DNA of 64,000 bases from Colletotrichum lupini (taxonomy: Eukaryota > Ascomycota > Sordariomycetes > Glomerellales > Glomerellaceae): the NCBI RefSeq assembly GCF_023278565.1, contig NC_064680.1, forward strand, positions 1,240,001 to 1,304,000. The letters are read 5' to 3'. This document shows, piece after piece, positions 1-10,664 of this stretch (its first letter is position 1; each line of letters starts with the position of its first letter). Made by a program: the position numbers and the translations under genes. The notes below the pieces were generated by a model that saw only the letters and a program-made list of their open reading frames with translations, was not told the origin of the DNA and did not search any database.

Positions 1-609
1 TCCCAAACCCCAGCCATCAATTACCAACAAGCTACGGAATCTGGTGGATTGACTACCTTGAAGCAAGCATGTGGACTTAAAGATGGACTCTTCGTGCGTC
101 TTGCCGACATACCCTCAAATAGAACCATAATTCAGGGTGGAAAAGAGCCACTGCAGTTGTCCATAGCCGAATTGCCACAGAATAATCTCTTGGACACTCT
201 CGTTGGGCGAAATGGGACAACATGGCATTCTCAATTTCTTCGCCGCTTGGGGATTGAATACAGTGCAAAACATGCAGCACTTGGAAAGGACAAAGAGAAT
301 AAAAACGTTGGAAATGAAACAAAGGCTGAGAAACATGACATGCTACCCCCAGATCAGTTGACACAACAGGCCAAGAAACGGAGAGCAGAGGAGGATGCAG
401 AGAAGGAAAAACAACGCAAACAGCACGAAGCAGAGTACCGAAAGAAGGTTTTGCAAGATGAACAAAATTCCAATCAGGCAACGGAGGACAAGGACGAAAC
501 GGAGGACAAGGAGGTAGAACAAACCTTATGGTCGCCTGAAATACAGCAGGTAGTCGAGAACAAGGTCAAGTCCTTTTTTGGATGGGTTGAGAAGCCAAAG
601 AAGGCCTAG
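1..609 (+). CDS. 3' end of an unrecognised protein-coding gene (5' end outside window)
   Basis: An open frame runs from base 1 to a TAG ending at 609, giving about 202 residues with no start codon that must be real; the first ATG-like position in frame is a TTG and is not convincing, so the gene begins upstream of the window. The first 90 residues look like a folded domain (mixed hydrophobic and charged). The middle, roughly residues 95-165, is very rich in Lys, Glu, Gln and Asp (for example KKRRAEEDAEKEKQRKQ), probably a charged helix or coiled coil. The end is a short aromatic segment (FFGWVEKPKKA). I do not recognise the family and give no function. It runs towards the convergent zinc-cluster gene that ends at 1177. 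Confidence 0.7.
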   Translation, partial: SQTPAINYQQATESGGLTTLKQACGLKDGLFVRLADIPSNRTIIQGGKEPLQLSIAELPQNNLLDTLVGRNGTTWHSQFLRRLGIEYSAKHAALGKDKENKNVGNETKAEKHDMLPPDQLTQQAKKRRAEEDAEKEKQRKQHEAEYRKKVLQDEQNSNQATEDKDETEDKEVEQTLWSPEIQQVVENKVKSFFGWVEKPKKA

Positions 610-1176
610 TTCATGACAGTCTTTGTTGATAAATTGATCCACTACTCAGTAGAGCAGGAAGTATTGCCCAAATTCTTTCTGATCTACCAGTTTTACTAGC
701 ATACTTACGTATTTTGACCAGTCCTAGAGCGTATTATTTCGTGCATCATAAGCAAATGCTGAAGTACATGATTCTTGCCACCTCAAGTGATGTCAATCTT
801 ACAGCTGTCTATCGCTTACTTCACGTATCTGTTTTCACTCCATAATATTACATCATTGAAGATACTGGCTCAACCATGAACGTGGTCACACATATGAAGC
901 CACGAGGAATTCTCCACAAAGAAATCGGGGTAGAAAGATTAGGCGAATTTCTACCTGTCACAGCGCAAGAAATTGGAGAAAACTGCTCGGTGCAAGGGTG
1001 TCGAACCACTTAGACTGTTTAATGCTATCGTGGCACGCCGCGGGAGAGACCAGGGCATCAACACTGGTCAAACTCAATCGCACTAAGACATTTAGAGCTA
1101 GTCAATTACCATCGAGCTTCAAGATGGCGTCAACGTTTTTGACCGAGATAGGCTTACAGGTAACCAGAACACTGAG
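610..1176. other. Convergent intergenic region
   Basis: About 570 bases between the stop of the partial gene and the stop of the zinc-cluster regulator. It probably holds both 3' UTRs. No open frame here has support beyond chance, and I see no repeat or RNA gene. Confidence 0.6.
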
Positions 1177-2626
1177 TCAAATATGCGCATAAAACTCATA
1201 CACCTGCTTCCGAGGCCACCTCACAGCCTCCAACAACACAGGATGTCCCGCCAACTGCGCATCAACCATGGCAAACAACCTCTTCGACCATCCCCGAAGG
1301 AACCAAAACGTCGGCTCAAGCACACACAAGAACACGGAAAAGTACGCCAACAGAACCAAGCTGTACGGATTCAGGGCGTGTATGTCGGCCATGATGTTCT
1401 CCGAGATGACGTACGGCCAGAAGAGAATCATGCCGACCTCGAGATTTGCGCCGGCATGCGCCATGAGGTAGACTGCCTTTTCGAGCTCTCTTACGGCTGT
1501 CACGTACTCTTCGCGCGCGCTGTCGTGGAGGTTTTCTGTGTAAAAGTCTAAGAGGCCTTGGATTGCTTCGAAGACGTCGGGTGGGAGTGGGGAGTTGTGG
1601 AGGGGTGGGAGCCTGTTTAGTCTGTCAGTCTTGGGAATAAGAATTTCTTGATGGCCGGTGTCGACGCACTTATATGATGGATCACTCGGGTCGATGGTCC
1701 ATATTCCTGTCGCCATTGGCGCAAATTCCGTCCTTACAATTTTTGTCTGATATGGTTCGAGGATCGCACGAATCCCTCGCACAAAGATGAAGACACCCAT
1801 GATATCCGGCTCGGAGTCGAGGTCCTGCCCCATCCGCACGGGCAACGAAGCGACGTAGAAGACGACGAGCGACGCGAAGCAGAAGAATGGCTTCCAGTTT
1901 GTGTCGTTAACGGTGTGAAGCTGCGTTCGGAAGCCCTCGAGGCCTGCAGTCTGATGTGACGTCGCGAGGTCGAGGTACTTGTCCCGCGCCCAGGGTATCA
2001 GATACGCCTTGTGCAGCGCCGCGATTGTGAGGATGCCGTGCATGACAAACGGGCAATCGTAGCCGATCTCGGGCATGGTGACGCGCCAGACGTGTTGCAT
2101 GTCCGGGCGGACGGAGAGGCTGTTTGCGGTGACGAGCGTGAAGTGGTGCATCAACTCCAGGCCGTGGCCCCAGTGTCCGATGGACGGAGCGGGAGAATGG
2201 AGCCTGTCATGGTCGATGGCGGCGTCTAGGAAGTTGTATGGTGCTTCTGGGCTGAGGCCGTTGACAGATGGTGTTGTTGTTGATCTTTGGGGGGTGATGT
2301 TTGCTGGTGAGGTCTGTGATGCTGAGAGACTGCATGGGATGCCGTGTCTTGAGCAGTTGAAGCAGGACGGGTATGCTTCATCGCACTGGGTAAGTTCAAG
2401 CTATCAGCAAACGGACCACAGATGAAGGGACGTCCTTATCTGATTGGAGGCTAGGTTGATTGGGTCCAAATCTAAACCCCTTACCGCGTGTTCGGTACGC
2501 GGCAGCCAAGTTAGGGTAGGTAGATGAGGGAGGGAGGGCTGTCAGTGTGTCACCTACCTTGACTTTCCTCCGCTTACAGTCCCTACAGCCAGTGCGGGAC
2601 TTGGTATGGGAACGACGGGTTGCCAT
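1177..2626 (-). CDS. Zn2Cys6 transcription factor, Upc2/sterol-uptake-control-like
   Basis: Two exons: 2558-2626 (23 codons) and 1177-2385, about 425 residues. Exon 1 carries the start of a binuclear zinc cluster (GCRDCKRRKVK) and the intron (donor GTAGGT, acceptor CCCAG) falls inside the cluster. Exon 2 resumes with CDEAYPSCFNCSRHGIPC, so the six cysteines are at about 14, 17, 24, 31, 34 and 41, the CX2CX6CX6CX2CX6C pattern of fungal C6 zinc clusters. A Ser/Thr/Pro-rich linker follows, then a mostly helical region containing LELMHHFT, HGILTIAALH and a C-terminal WFLRGW segment, the layout of Upc2/Ecm22-like regulators, which in yeasts control sterol uptake and ergosterol genes. The zinc cluster is seen directly; the Upc2-like assignment is from memory of the family, and sterol control is inference. 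It is divergent from an RTA1-type gene. Confidence 0.87.
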
Positions 2627-3787
2627 TGGATAGGAAGATTGGGCAACGGACGAGGGATGGCCGTTCCGTCTCAGATCCTATAATGATGCAAGAAATTATC
2701 CGCGTGTAAGGTGACAATACCTTAGGTCTTTGTGATGGGTGGGTGTACGAGGGTGCGAGCGGATCTCACGCCTACAGAAGTTTGTTCAGACTGGAACCGA
2801 CTACATAAAACGCAGACAGCACCTCAGTCAAATCAAGCGTGCAGAAGGGAGAGACAGGAGAGAGTACGAACACGCGGGTTTTGGCCATAGAGAATAAGAA
2901 TAAAGAAGGTTGATGGAAGATTGTGGACACGGGGCAATCCGCCAGCCGACGGCTTTACAGTTGTCAGTCAGAGTTCGATGTGGTTGCGAAGCAGAGATGC
3001 GGGAATACGAAGCGAGCAATGCGAATACTCGCAATTGCGGAGCCCCGCTCCTTAGTAAAGTGGATCTTCCGGCGCTTGACATGCACGGCCCACCGTTCCC
3101 GGGTGCCCAAAAGCGTCCGGATCCCGGCGTCTTTCGTCAGCCCCTGCGCCCGGTAGGGACGCCAAGTCGTACTGGGACAATCGTGATTGGTCCCGTACTC
3201 AATACGTCTTTGTACGGCCGGGTCAAGCCCACTGTCCAAATTTCTTCGAGAATTCCTTCCAGCAGATTTGACTGAGGAGAGACAAACGCTCGGGACGCAG
3301 AGAGGGGCGCAGTGATACTCGCATCCCAGGCAGACAGAATACAGAAAGAAGCACTACTGGCCGGTAGACCCTAAGATTGGCGAACGGTGCGCCAAGGGTC
3401 CTTCTAACTTGCCGTTTGTGAGCTGTACTGGTATCTTTTGCGTGGCTGAGTCTAAGGGGGTGGAATACGATTGAACCGATTTGTTTATTGGATGAACCAC
3501 ACAACGTGGACCATTGCCGTCCTAAAGCGAAAAGCACATAAGCATAATCCGTTTCGCTGCCTTGAACCTTGAGATAGTCCCATCATCATACCTTCTTTAC
3601 CTAGAACGACACTCAGCGAGCGGAACAGCCTGCATCGAAGTCCCAGGAACGTTCCTTTCGATTTCATCTGGATCTTCCCCGACCCTCTTTTCCTTGAACG
3701 GCCAGCTGCTGTACTTCTATCGATCCATAGTCAACAACCGAAAGGCTCCTCTCCATCTCGTTCTCGTAAAGTGCCACGATCGCAAAC
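2627..3787. promoter_or_regulatory. Divergent promoter region between the zinc-cluster and RTA1-type genes
   Basis: About 1.16 kb with normal base composition separates two divergently transcribed start codons. Small overlapping frames exist on both strands but none has a recognisable domain or codon pattern. Two ATACGA hexamers occur (near 3005 and 3465), one base short of the yeast Upc2 element TATACGA. That is suggestive at most, because hexamers occur by chance in a region of this size. Confidence 0.5.
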
Positions 3788-4835
3788 ATGGCACGAGGCT
3801 GTACCCCCGACTATGTCAACGCCGAATGGTCGTTCTACCGTTTCGAGCCTTCCACAGCAGCGGCGGTGTTCTTCTGCGTCGTCTTTGTTCTCACTACTGG
3901 TCTTCACATCTTCCAACTCATCAGAACCAAGACATGGTACATGACGGCCTTCGTCATCGGTGGACTGTGTAAGTGCTCTGAAGAGAACATCATGTCCGTC
4001 CCTTGCCTATGGCCTGATCATGAGCTTACACCATTCTCCGCACAGGTGAAGTGGTTGGATACGCTGCAAGAGCGCAAAACACGACACAAGAGCCCGGATG
4101 CTGGACTCTCGGCCCCTACATCATCCAGAATGTCCTTCTCCTCATCGCTCCGGCCCTCATGGCAGCCTCCATCTACATGATCCTAGGTCGCATCATCATG
4201 TTGACCGACGGAGAGAGCCATGCCTTGATCAAGAGACGCTTTCTGACCAAGATCTTCGTTTCTGGAGACGTCCTTTCGCTCCTGATGCAGTCCAGTGGTA
4301 TGTGCATTTGCCCTTTTTGGCCAACCTGTAGTAGTCGGCCATCACTAACGCGCGTGGTACAGGTGGTGGTATGATGGCGTCCGGCGCAAGCATGATGGAT
4401 ATTGGCGAGAAGGTCATCATCATCGGCCTCTTCATTCAGCTCGCCGTCTTTGGCTTCTTCATCGTCGTGGCCGCCCTCTTCCACCGCAGGATGTTGCTTG
4501 TTCCGACCGCAAAGTCTCACCAGCCCGAGATCCGCTGGCGCTACTACCTCCTGACGCTCTACGTCACCAGCGTTCTGATCTGGGTGCGTAGTGTCTTCCG
4601 AGTCATCGAGTACCTGAAGGGCAATAAGGGCCACCTGATGACCAACGAAGCGTACGTCTACGTCTTTGACGCGACGCTCATGTTCCTCGTCATGGTGTGG
4701 ATGAACTGGTTCCACCCGAGCGAGATCGGTCTCCTGCTTCGCGGCGAGCCACCCCTCAAGAACGGACTCGAGCTCGTGATGATGAACAGAAAGTTTGGAA
4801 AGATCCAGAACGAGAACAGCGGCATGAGCGCTTAG
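3788..4835 (+). CDS. RTA1-like seven-transmembrane protein
   Basis: Three exons: 3788-3968, 4046-4297 and 4363-4835, joined in frame (donors GTAAGT and GTATGT, acceptors CACAG and TACAG), giving about 301 residues, the usual size for the RTA1/RTM1/Rsb1 family. Seven hydrophobic helices are visible, at about residues 22-45, 50-70, 90-115, 135-155, 165-195, 215-240 and 255-280. Family-typical features include the short external N-terminus (ARGCTPDYVNAEW), the GLCEVVGYAAR loop at the first splice junction, GPYIIQNVLLLIAPALMAAS, and the end of helix 7 (MVWMNWFHPSEIG). Fungal members are linked to lipid translocation and resistance to sterol-like or azole drugs, acting in the plasma membrane or ER. 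The substrate of this one is not evident. The start is the first ATG, preceded by GCAAAC. Confidence 0.92.
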
Positions 4836-6019
4836 GGAACCGATCGAGAAGAAGCTCTCAGGACTTGGGGCCGGGTACTTGGTAGGCGCGGGTGAAGGCG
4901 CTTGATTTCAGAGAGCCTTTCAGGATAGACTGCATCTGTAGATTCAGTTAGTACGTTTCTGGGATGGCCCAGGCCATGCCCATTGTTTGAAGGATTTCAT
5001 TTGTTGGAATAGAGGTTGTTTGGAAAAGGCCGATGGAACTCGCGCGACGGAAGACGCGATCGAGAATGCAGCAGGATGACAGCAGCCATAGATTTGTGGT
5101 TAATATTGATTCAAGATGGAGAGCATGTCTCATTCTTGGGTATAGCGTTGCATGTGAAGATTCAGACATTCCAGAGCCATGATGACGAGGTTGACAAAGT
5201 TGATGTTCTGGGTAGGTAGGTAATGTGAAAGAACGCCTAACGCAATGGGAGAAGTCCAGGGGGTCGGGGTGTCTTATCGTTATCGGAGCTCAAAACTGAT
5301 AAGATAAGATACGCGAGGCGAACGCACAGGTCAGTGACCTTCCACGGCGGGGCGGACGATCTGCAGGAAGTGCACCCGGAGCCGAATAAAGGCATGATCG
5401 GCGATATCAACCCCGCATAAGCTTGCTGATACGTTGGAGCTCCAGCGGGCCTCAAGGTGCGGCTGCCGCCTACCTCAGCAATCAACCTCTCCTGACGAGT
5501 CACCCAAGGTGCCAGCCTGAGGTAACTACGGAGTAAGGCCATCTTTCTAACCGCTTCATTCCTCTCGCCTGGACGCAGAAACGACTGAGGGCGGTTGTCA
5601 TCTTACAGCATCAACAGCAGCGCAATAATCATCAACCTGAGGCCCGACGATTGCCTTATCTGCCCTGCCTTTCGCAAGCCGCCGGCGTCAGGCTGCACCT
5701 ACCTGAGGCTCTATCCGGCAGCCCCATCCGCGTCACCTCCACGTCTCGCATCGTCTCACCGGCATTAGTAACAATATTCTGCTTCCGCCAACCTCTCTTT
5801 TTTACGAACACGACATAGCTTGTATGCATGCGCACCGTCTCAATACTCTTGTGATAAAGTATTAGGTAGTTAGAGTGTCACTTCCCTCAATGTCTCATCT
5901 CACCGTCATGTTTATCAAATGCTAACATTCTGAAGCACATTTTCTAGCTGACCGATACCATTACTCTCTACGTTCGATTCGCTAGCAAGACCAGCCGATC
6001 CTAATACGATCCCGAATAC
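4836..6019. other. Intergenic region
   Basis: About 1.2 kb between two plus-strand genes, presumably the 3' UTR of the RTA1-type gene and the promoter of the next. It contains several TAGGTAGG and CCTGAGG-like short motifs but no gene, RNA or transposon I can recognise. Confidence 0.55.
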
Positions 6020-7603
6020 ATGATGGCCGGACCCCAAAGCCCAGCCAAGCAGGGGTTGGAAGAGTGGGAGGAGATTGCCGACGACTACTCTGTCGTCTCA
6101 CTCTCATCCGATGACGAGGACGGTAGTGCCCCTCTCACAACGACAACCACAGCCAACAAGCCATCTTCGACTGTTGGAACGCTAAAGAATGCCGCTGCCG
6201 GTTCTTTGGCGACTGAAGACGCGAGCTCTTCTCGCCTGACTTCTGCCAAGCAAGCATCTAGTTCAACAGCAGCAGCAGGCAGCGATCAGCCACCAAGGCG
6301 AGACCTCCTAGATTTACTTGGGAACTCCCTCCTACCCAATGAGGCCATTCAGCCAATCTGGACTTCATACCAGACTAAGCAGCAAACTCCAACGCCGCCA
6401 CTGAAACCAAGCAACGGCAAGGAAATCGAGGGGTTGAATCGAGATATCGGCCGCCTAACAATGGGCAACGAGGACGCCGACGAGGTTGACTCATCGAGTA
6501 AACCAGAAGGCACCTTGGGCGAAACCCTGGACTTGGACGACTCCTCGATGAATCCTACCATCATCAGCCAGAAGCTAGAGTCTCTTGGCGAATACCTCCT
6601 TGACACATTCAATCGGACCAGCAAGGAGTTGACTGGCTTTGACAAGGCGCCGGCTATCGCCAACAGTTGTCAAGCTCTCATGGCGAACATCAATGATCTT
6701 CGTCCCATACTCGCTGATTATGCATCTCGGTGGGACGCGAATGTTGAGAAGGAAATCCCGCTCGATCCCAGTGTCACGCTCTGGATGGATTCTTTGCGTA
6801 CTGTTCTTGCAAGGCTTCGGAGAAAAGCCAGAGCCTGGCCGCAGCATCCGGCAAGCGAAGAGGCAAGGATCCGTGCGAGCTTGAACAAGTATGCTGCTGC
6901 ACTGGACAAGCAGGACAAGCAGATGCAAGAGTTTCTGCCCATTATACAAGCGTAAGTCATCGTCTCCCGGCATCGTCGTCCTCGTCACTAACTGTTATCA
7001 AGCGACTTCAACACCTACCGGACACAGGACATGCAATTTCCGGTAGAAAACACGGAAGATTCCGCCAACAGCTCTGCACGTTCAGGCCGTATACCGACAC
7101 GTCCCACGTCTCGTCTTGCCCAAGTTCGAGACGCCCTGTACGCACTCAAGGATCAAGTTCAAAATACGATTCATGTCCTCGCTATCAGCCACCACTTCCT
7201 TCCCCAGACTGCCTCGGAGACTGCTGTAGCTGTTGTTCAGTGCCTGAGGTCTACTGTCAACGCCGCGTCCCTCGCCCTGACCAACAACGGCTCGGAATGG
7301 CTCGAGAGTGACTCTGGTAGAGCTCATATTGGGTTGCTGTCTCATGCCGAGTTCAGCAATCTGGACCCCGCGATGCTGCGGGACTACGCAGCGCGACTGA
7401 AGCAGATCTGCGACCTCGTATCCGACCCGAATAGTCATCAGCGTTGGACTGAGGAGATGATTAAGGACCATTATATCTACATGTTGGTTGAACAGGAGCA
7501 ACTTGATGCTCTCCATAACATCGCCTCTGCACTCGAGGAGATGTTGCTACCACAACACATGAAGACCAAGACCGAGTTTGATGATTTCTTGAAGGAGATG
7601 TAA
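6020..7603 (+). CDS. Hypothetical protein, 510 residues, acidic low-complexity N-terminus and helical C-terminus
   Basis: Two exons, 6020-6951 and 7003-7603, joined in frame across a 51-nt intron (donor GTAAGT, branch point CACTAAC, acceptor ATCAAG). The start is ambiguous by one codon because two ATGs are adjacent. Residues 1-95 are rich in Ser, Thr, Asp and Ala, with an acidic patch (SSDDED) and a LEEWEEIADDYSVVSLS motif near the start. From about residue 165 on, the sequence is predicted to be mostly amphipathic helix, with conserved-looking tryptophans and LRPILADYASRWD, SNLDPAMLRDYAARLKQI and a C-terminal LHNIASALEEML stretch. There is no signal peptide or membrane helix. I do not recognise a named domain; the clean splicing and codon use argue that it is real. 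It is probably a cytosolic or peripheral scaffold-type protein, which is inference only. Confidence 0.82.
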
Positions 7604-8416
7604 TGATTTCGCAACAGGAGACAACAGAACCAAGTGGACTACAGATTTATGACATGGAACAGCGGGCTGGCATTGGGAACTATGAGCGCAGCTTTGAGCG
7701 GGAACGTAATGATTTTTAGGATTGGATGGCGTCATGAGTGACGGGTTTTGATGAACAGCGAACCAAGATGGACACGGAAGCTTCCACATGAACTTGACAG
7801 AATGTATTGTTCCTTCGGCCGTATGACTCAATAAAGTCTCGAGTATCAATGGCGCAACTCTCCTGTGTGAAACAAGTTTCTCTCACATATCCATGAAGGC
7901 TTTTGCCTTATCTTGAAGTACTTGGGATTTACCATATCTCCGGCTTCTGCTTCACGATGGTGGTGATAACGACACCATTTGAACGCGTAGAATAGAGCTA
8001 CTTGTCTAGGTCACCTCTTACCGTCGATAATTGTGAATGGTCCAAAACTTATTGCCATGTAGCTTGTCATCATTCAAAAAACGCTGGTGTTTCAACGTTT
8101 GAATAGAGAAGCCCTGTACAGGTTCACTGTCAAGCTTAAAGGGCTTAGAGCAGCACGTGGGGCGGTTATTTTGGTCATTTTCCCCAGACGCCGATTCCGC
8201 ACGAGCCGCCTTCCAGAAAAGGACCCCTAAAACTGCATCTTCCTTAACCCTTGTTCTTAAGTGGGCCTAAACTGGAATAATCAGGCCATTTTCCAAAAAG
8301 TTTGCCCGCAGAATCTGTCTTTTTACAACTCTCAAAAGGGAAGAATTCTGGTAGAAATTTCATTTTCTTCGGTTTTGTTTTGATCAAGTCCAGTCAGCCC
8401 CGTCAAATTAGTCGCC
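7604..8416. promoter_or_regulatory. Intergenic region upstream of OLA1, with a CACGTG E-box
   Basis: About 810 bases. A palindromic CACGTG lies at 8154-8159, about 260 bp before the OLA1 start; this core is bound by basic helix-loop-helix factors in fungi. Short CT- and T-rich tracts lie just before the start codon, as is common at ascomycete promoters. No gene is visible. Confidence 0.45.
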
Positions 8417-10167
8417 ATGCCTCCGAAAAAGATTGAAGTTGTCAAGGACAATGTCGTGGCGTTTGGCAGGGTCAGCAAGAACCTCAAGATGGGGTGCGTC
8501 GGCCTGCCCAACGTGGGCAAGTCGAGTCTGTTCAACCTCTTGACCGAGCAGAGCGCCGCTGCGGAGAATTACCCCTTTTGTACGATTGAGCCCAACGAGG
8601 CGAGATGTGCTGTTCCCGACGCTCGATATGTAAGTTGACAGTCGAGATACGAAAAGATTGCCTATTAAAAAGGGTCACCTACCTTACTTGAATATGTGGC
8701 TGAAACGTGGGCATTGTGTGTGTAGGACTTTTTGTGTGACCTCTGGAAGCCGCCTTCCATGTACCCCGCGTATCTGCAGGTCACCGACATTGCTGGCTTG
8801 ATCAAGGGTGCTTCGACGGGAGCGGGACTTGGAAATGCTTTCTTGTCTCATATCCAGGCTGTTGATGGCATGTTCCACATTGTCAGGTACTGTAACTATC
8901 ATCTGTGACTGAAATGCTACATCTCGATGAGCTGTGACTGACTTGGGTTGTGTAATAGAGCATTTGACAACGACGAGGTTTTGCACGTGGATGACTCGGT
9001 TGATCCCGTCCGTGACTTGGGTTAGTCCATGCAACTCTGGCACGTCTCTCAAGTTGAGGAAACTGACTGGACCGTTATATAGAAACTATTCAAAATGAGC
9101 TTTGCAAGAAGGATCTTGGTATGTTTTATTCTGTCAAAATCTGGTTCACTCGGCTTACACCTTTCTCAGACATTCTGGCCAAGACCATCGTCGCCGAGGA
9201 GCTGATCGTCAAGAAGGCAGGAGGCAAGTACAAGATGCTGCCCCTCTTCACAGAGACAACGACAAAGATCCAAGCTGTAAGTCCAAACTTTCCAGGCTCC
9301 AATCTCCAGCCGTTTCGACCACGCAACATAAGGTACTTACACACGTAAACCAGATGCTGGAGAAGAACACCCCAGTCCGCGACGGAAGCTGGACCCCCGC
9401 CGAAATTGCCCTCATCAACGAAAAGATGTCCCTCATCACCACCAAGCCTGTCATCTACCTCGTCAACCTGACAATGAAGGACTACCTCCGCCAAAAGAGC
9501 AAGTACCTCCCCTCCATCGCCAAGTGGGTCACCGAGCACGGCGGCGTCCCGCGCGACATCATCCCCTTCTCCGTCGAGTTCGAGGAGAAGCTGCACAGCT
9601 TGAAAGACGACCCGGCCGCGCGGGAGGAGTTCCTCAAGGAGAGCAAGGTCAAGTCCAAGTTGGATAAGATTGTGACGGAAGGCTTCACGAAGCTTGGATT
9701 GCAGTATTACTTCACTGGTATGTTTAATCTTTTTGCTGGCTCTGGGTGACCATACTAAACTTTCTATCAGCGGGTGAGAAGGAAATCAGATGTTGGACGA
9801 TTCCGAGAAATTGCCTTGCTCCGCAAGCTGCCGGCGCCATCCACAGCGACTTTGAGAGGGGCTTCATCAAGGCTGAAGTCGTTGCCTACCAAGACTTCTA
9901 CGACCTCTGCGAGGGCGGCAAGTCCATGGGTCCCATCAAGGCTGCTGGCAAGTACCGTCAGGAAGGAAAGTCATATGTGAGTTATACCTGGTTTACTTCC
10001 CAAAAGGCTGGCACACGCTGACGCTCTTTTCTTTGCTTATAGGTTGTTCAAGATGGTGATATTATTCATTTCCAATTCAGTAAGTTGAAGACTGGTCAAA
10101 GTGCGGTTAGTGATGATCTGAAGAGTGCTGACTATGTGTCTTTCTAGACGTTGGAAACAAGAAATAG
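8417..10167 (+). CDS. OLA1: Obg-like ATPase 1 (YchF/OLA1 family)
   Basis: Nine exons join in frame: 8417-8629, 8726-8886, 8959-9020, 9083-9118, 9170-9276, 9354-9717, 9771-9976, 10043-10079 and 10148-10167, giving 401 residues, as expected for eukaryotic OLA1 (about 395). Exon 1 has the P-loop GLPNVGKSS and [12 protein letters not shown] switch. Exon 2 has the [10 protein letters not shown] (G3) and [12 protein letters not shown] segments. Exon 6 has [12 protein letters not shown] near residue 231, where classical GTPases have NKxD; in the family this change goes with preference for ATP over GTP. The C-terminal TGS domain is present ([36 protein letters not shown]) and ends NVGNKK. The family is cytosolic, associates with ribosomes and affects translation and stress responses. 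The last exon holds only seven codons including the stop. [15 protein letters not shown] stretch differs from the usual WTIxKGTKAPQAAG. Confidence 0.97.
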
Positions 10168-10664
10168 AGTTTCTTCCTTGAAGTTCGTGGGCAACAGAGG
10201 TTTAGGTAAACGGGTTCGGCTACTAGTTGGTTACTCTCTCAGCTTAAAATGTTCCTATAGACTTTAGAGATACCATTGCAACTGTCCATTCGATGTCCCT
10301 GTATCTCTTAGCTTATCATAATCCTGAGATTGACCTGTCTACGTGAAGTACTCTCGCGCGCCAGTTTAACCCTGGCCGCCTTAGCGGTCTATGACCTTTG
10401 CTCCCTCTCATATGATACGAGATTGGTCCCTTCCTAGCATTCTAGGCACTGGTGAAAGCAGAATCCGAGCTATGGACAAGGTTGTGTTCACAAAATGAGA
10501 TACGTATGTTGAACGAAACATCACGGCGTCGTGGCAAGGTGAGTCACATTGATCAAAAAGAGAATCCTTGTATTGTTACGATCAACCTTCCAGATCTACA
10601 ATGACCTATCGGCCTGAGCATAGAAACGATCGAGGTGCGTTTTCCGAATTCAAGCGTCTTCTCC
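10168..10664. other. Convergent intergenic region between OLA1 and argininosuccinate synthase
   Basis: About 500 bases between two stop codons on opposite strands, so it holds two 3' UTRs and their terminators. No other feature is recognisable. Confidence 0.6.

Noticed and set aside
4173..4715. 180-codon minus-strand frame
   Set aside because: It is antisense to exons 2 and 3 of the RTA1-type gene, and its composition mirrors the real frame.
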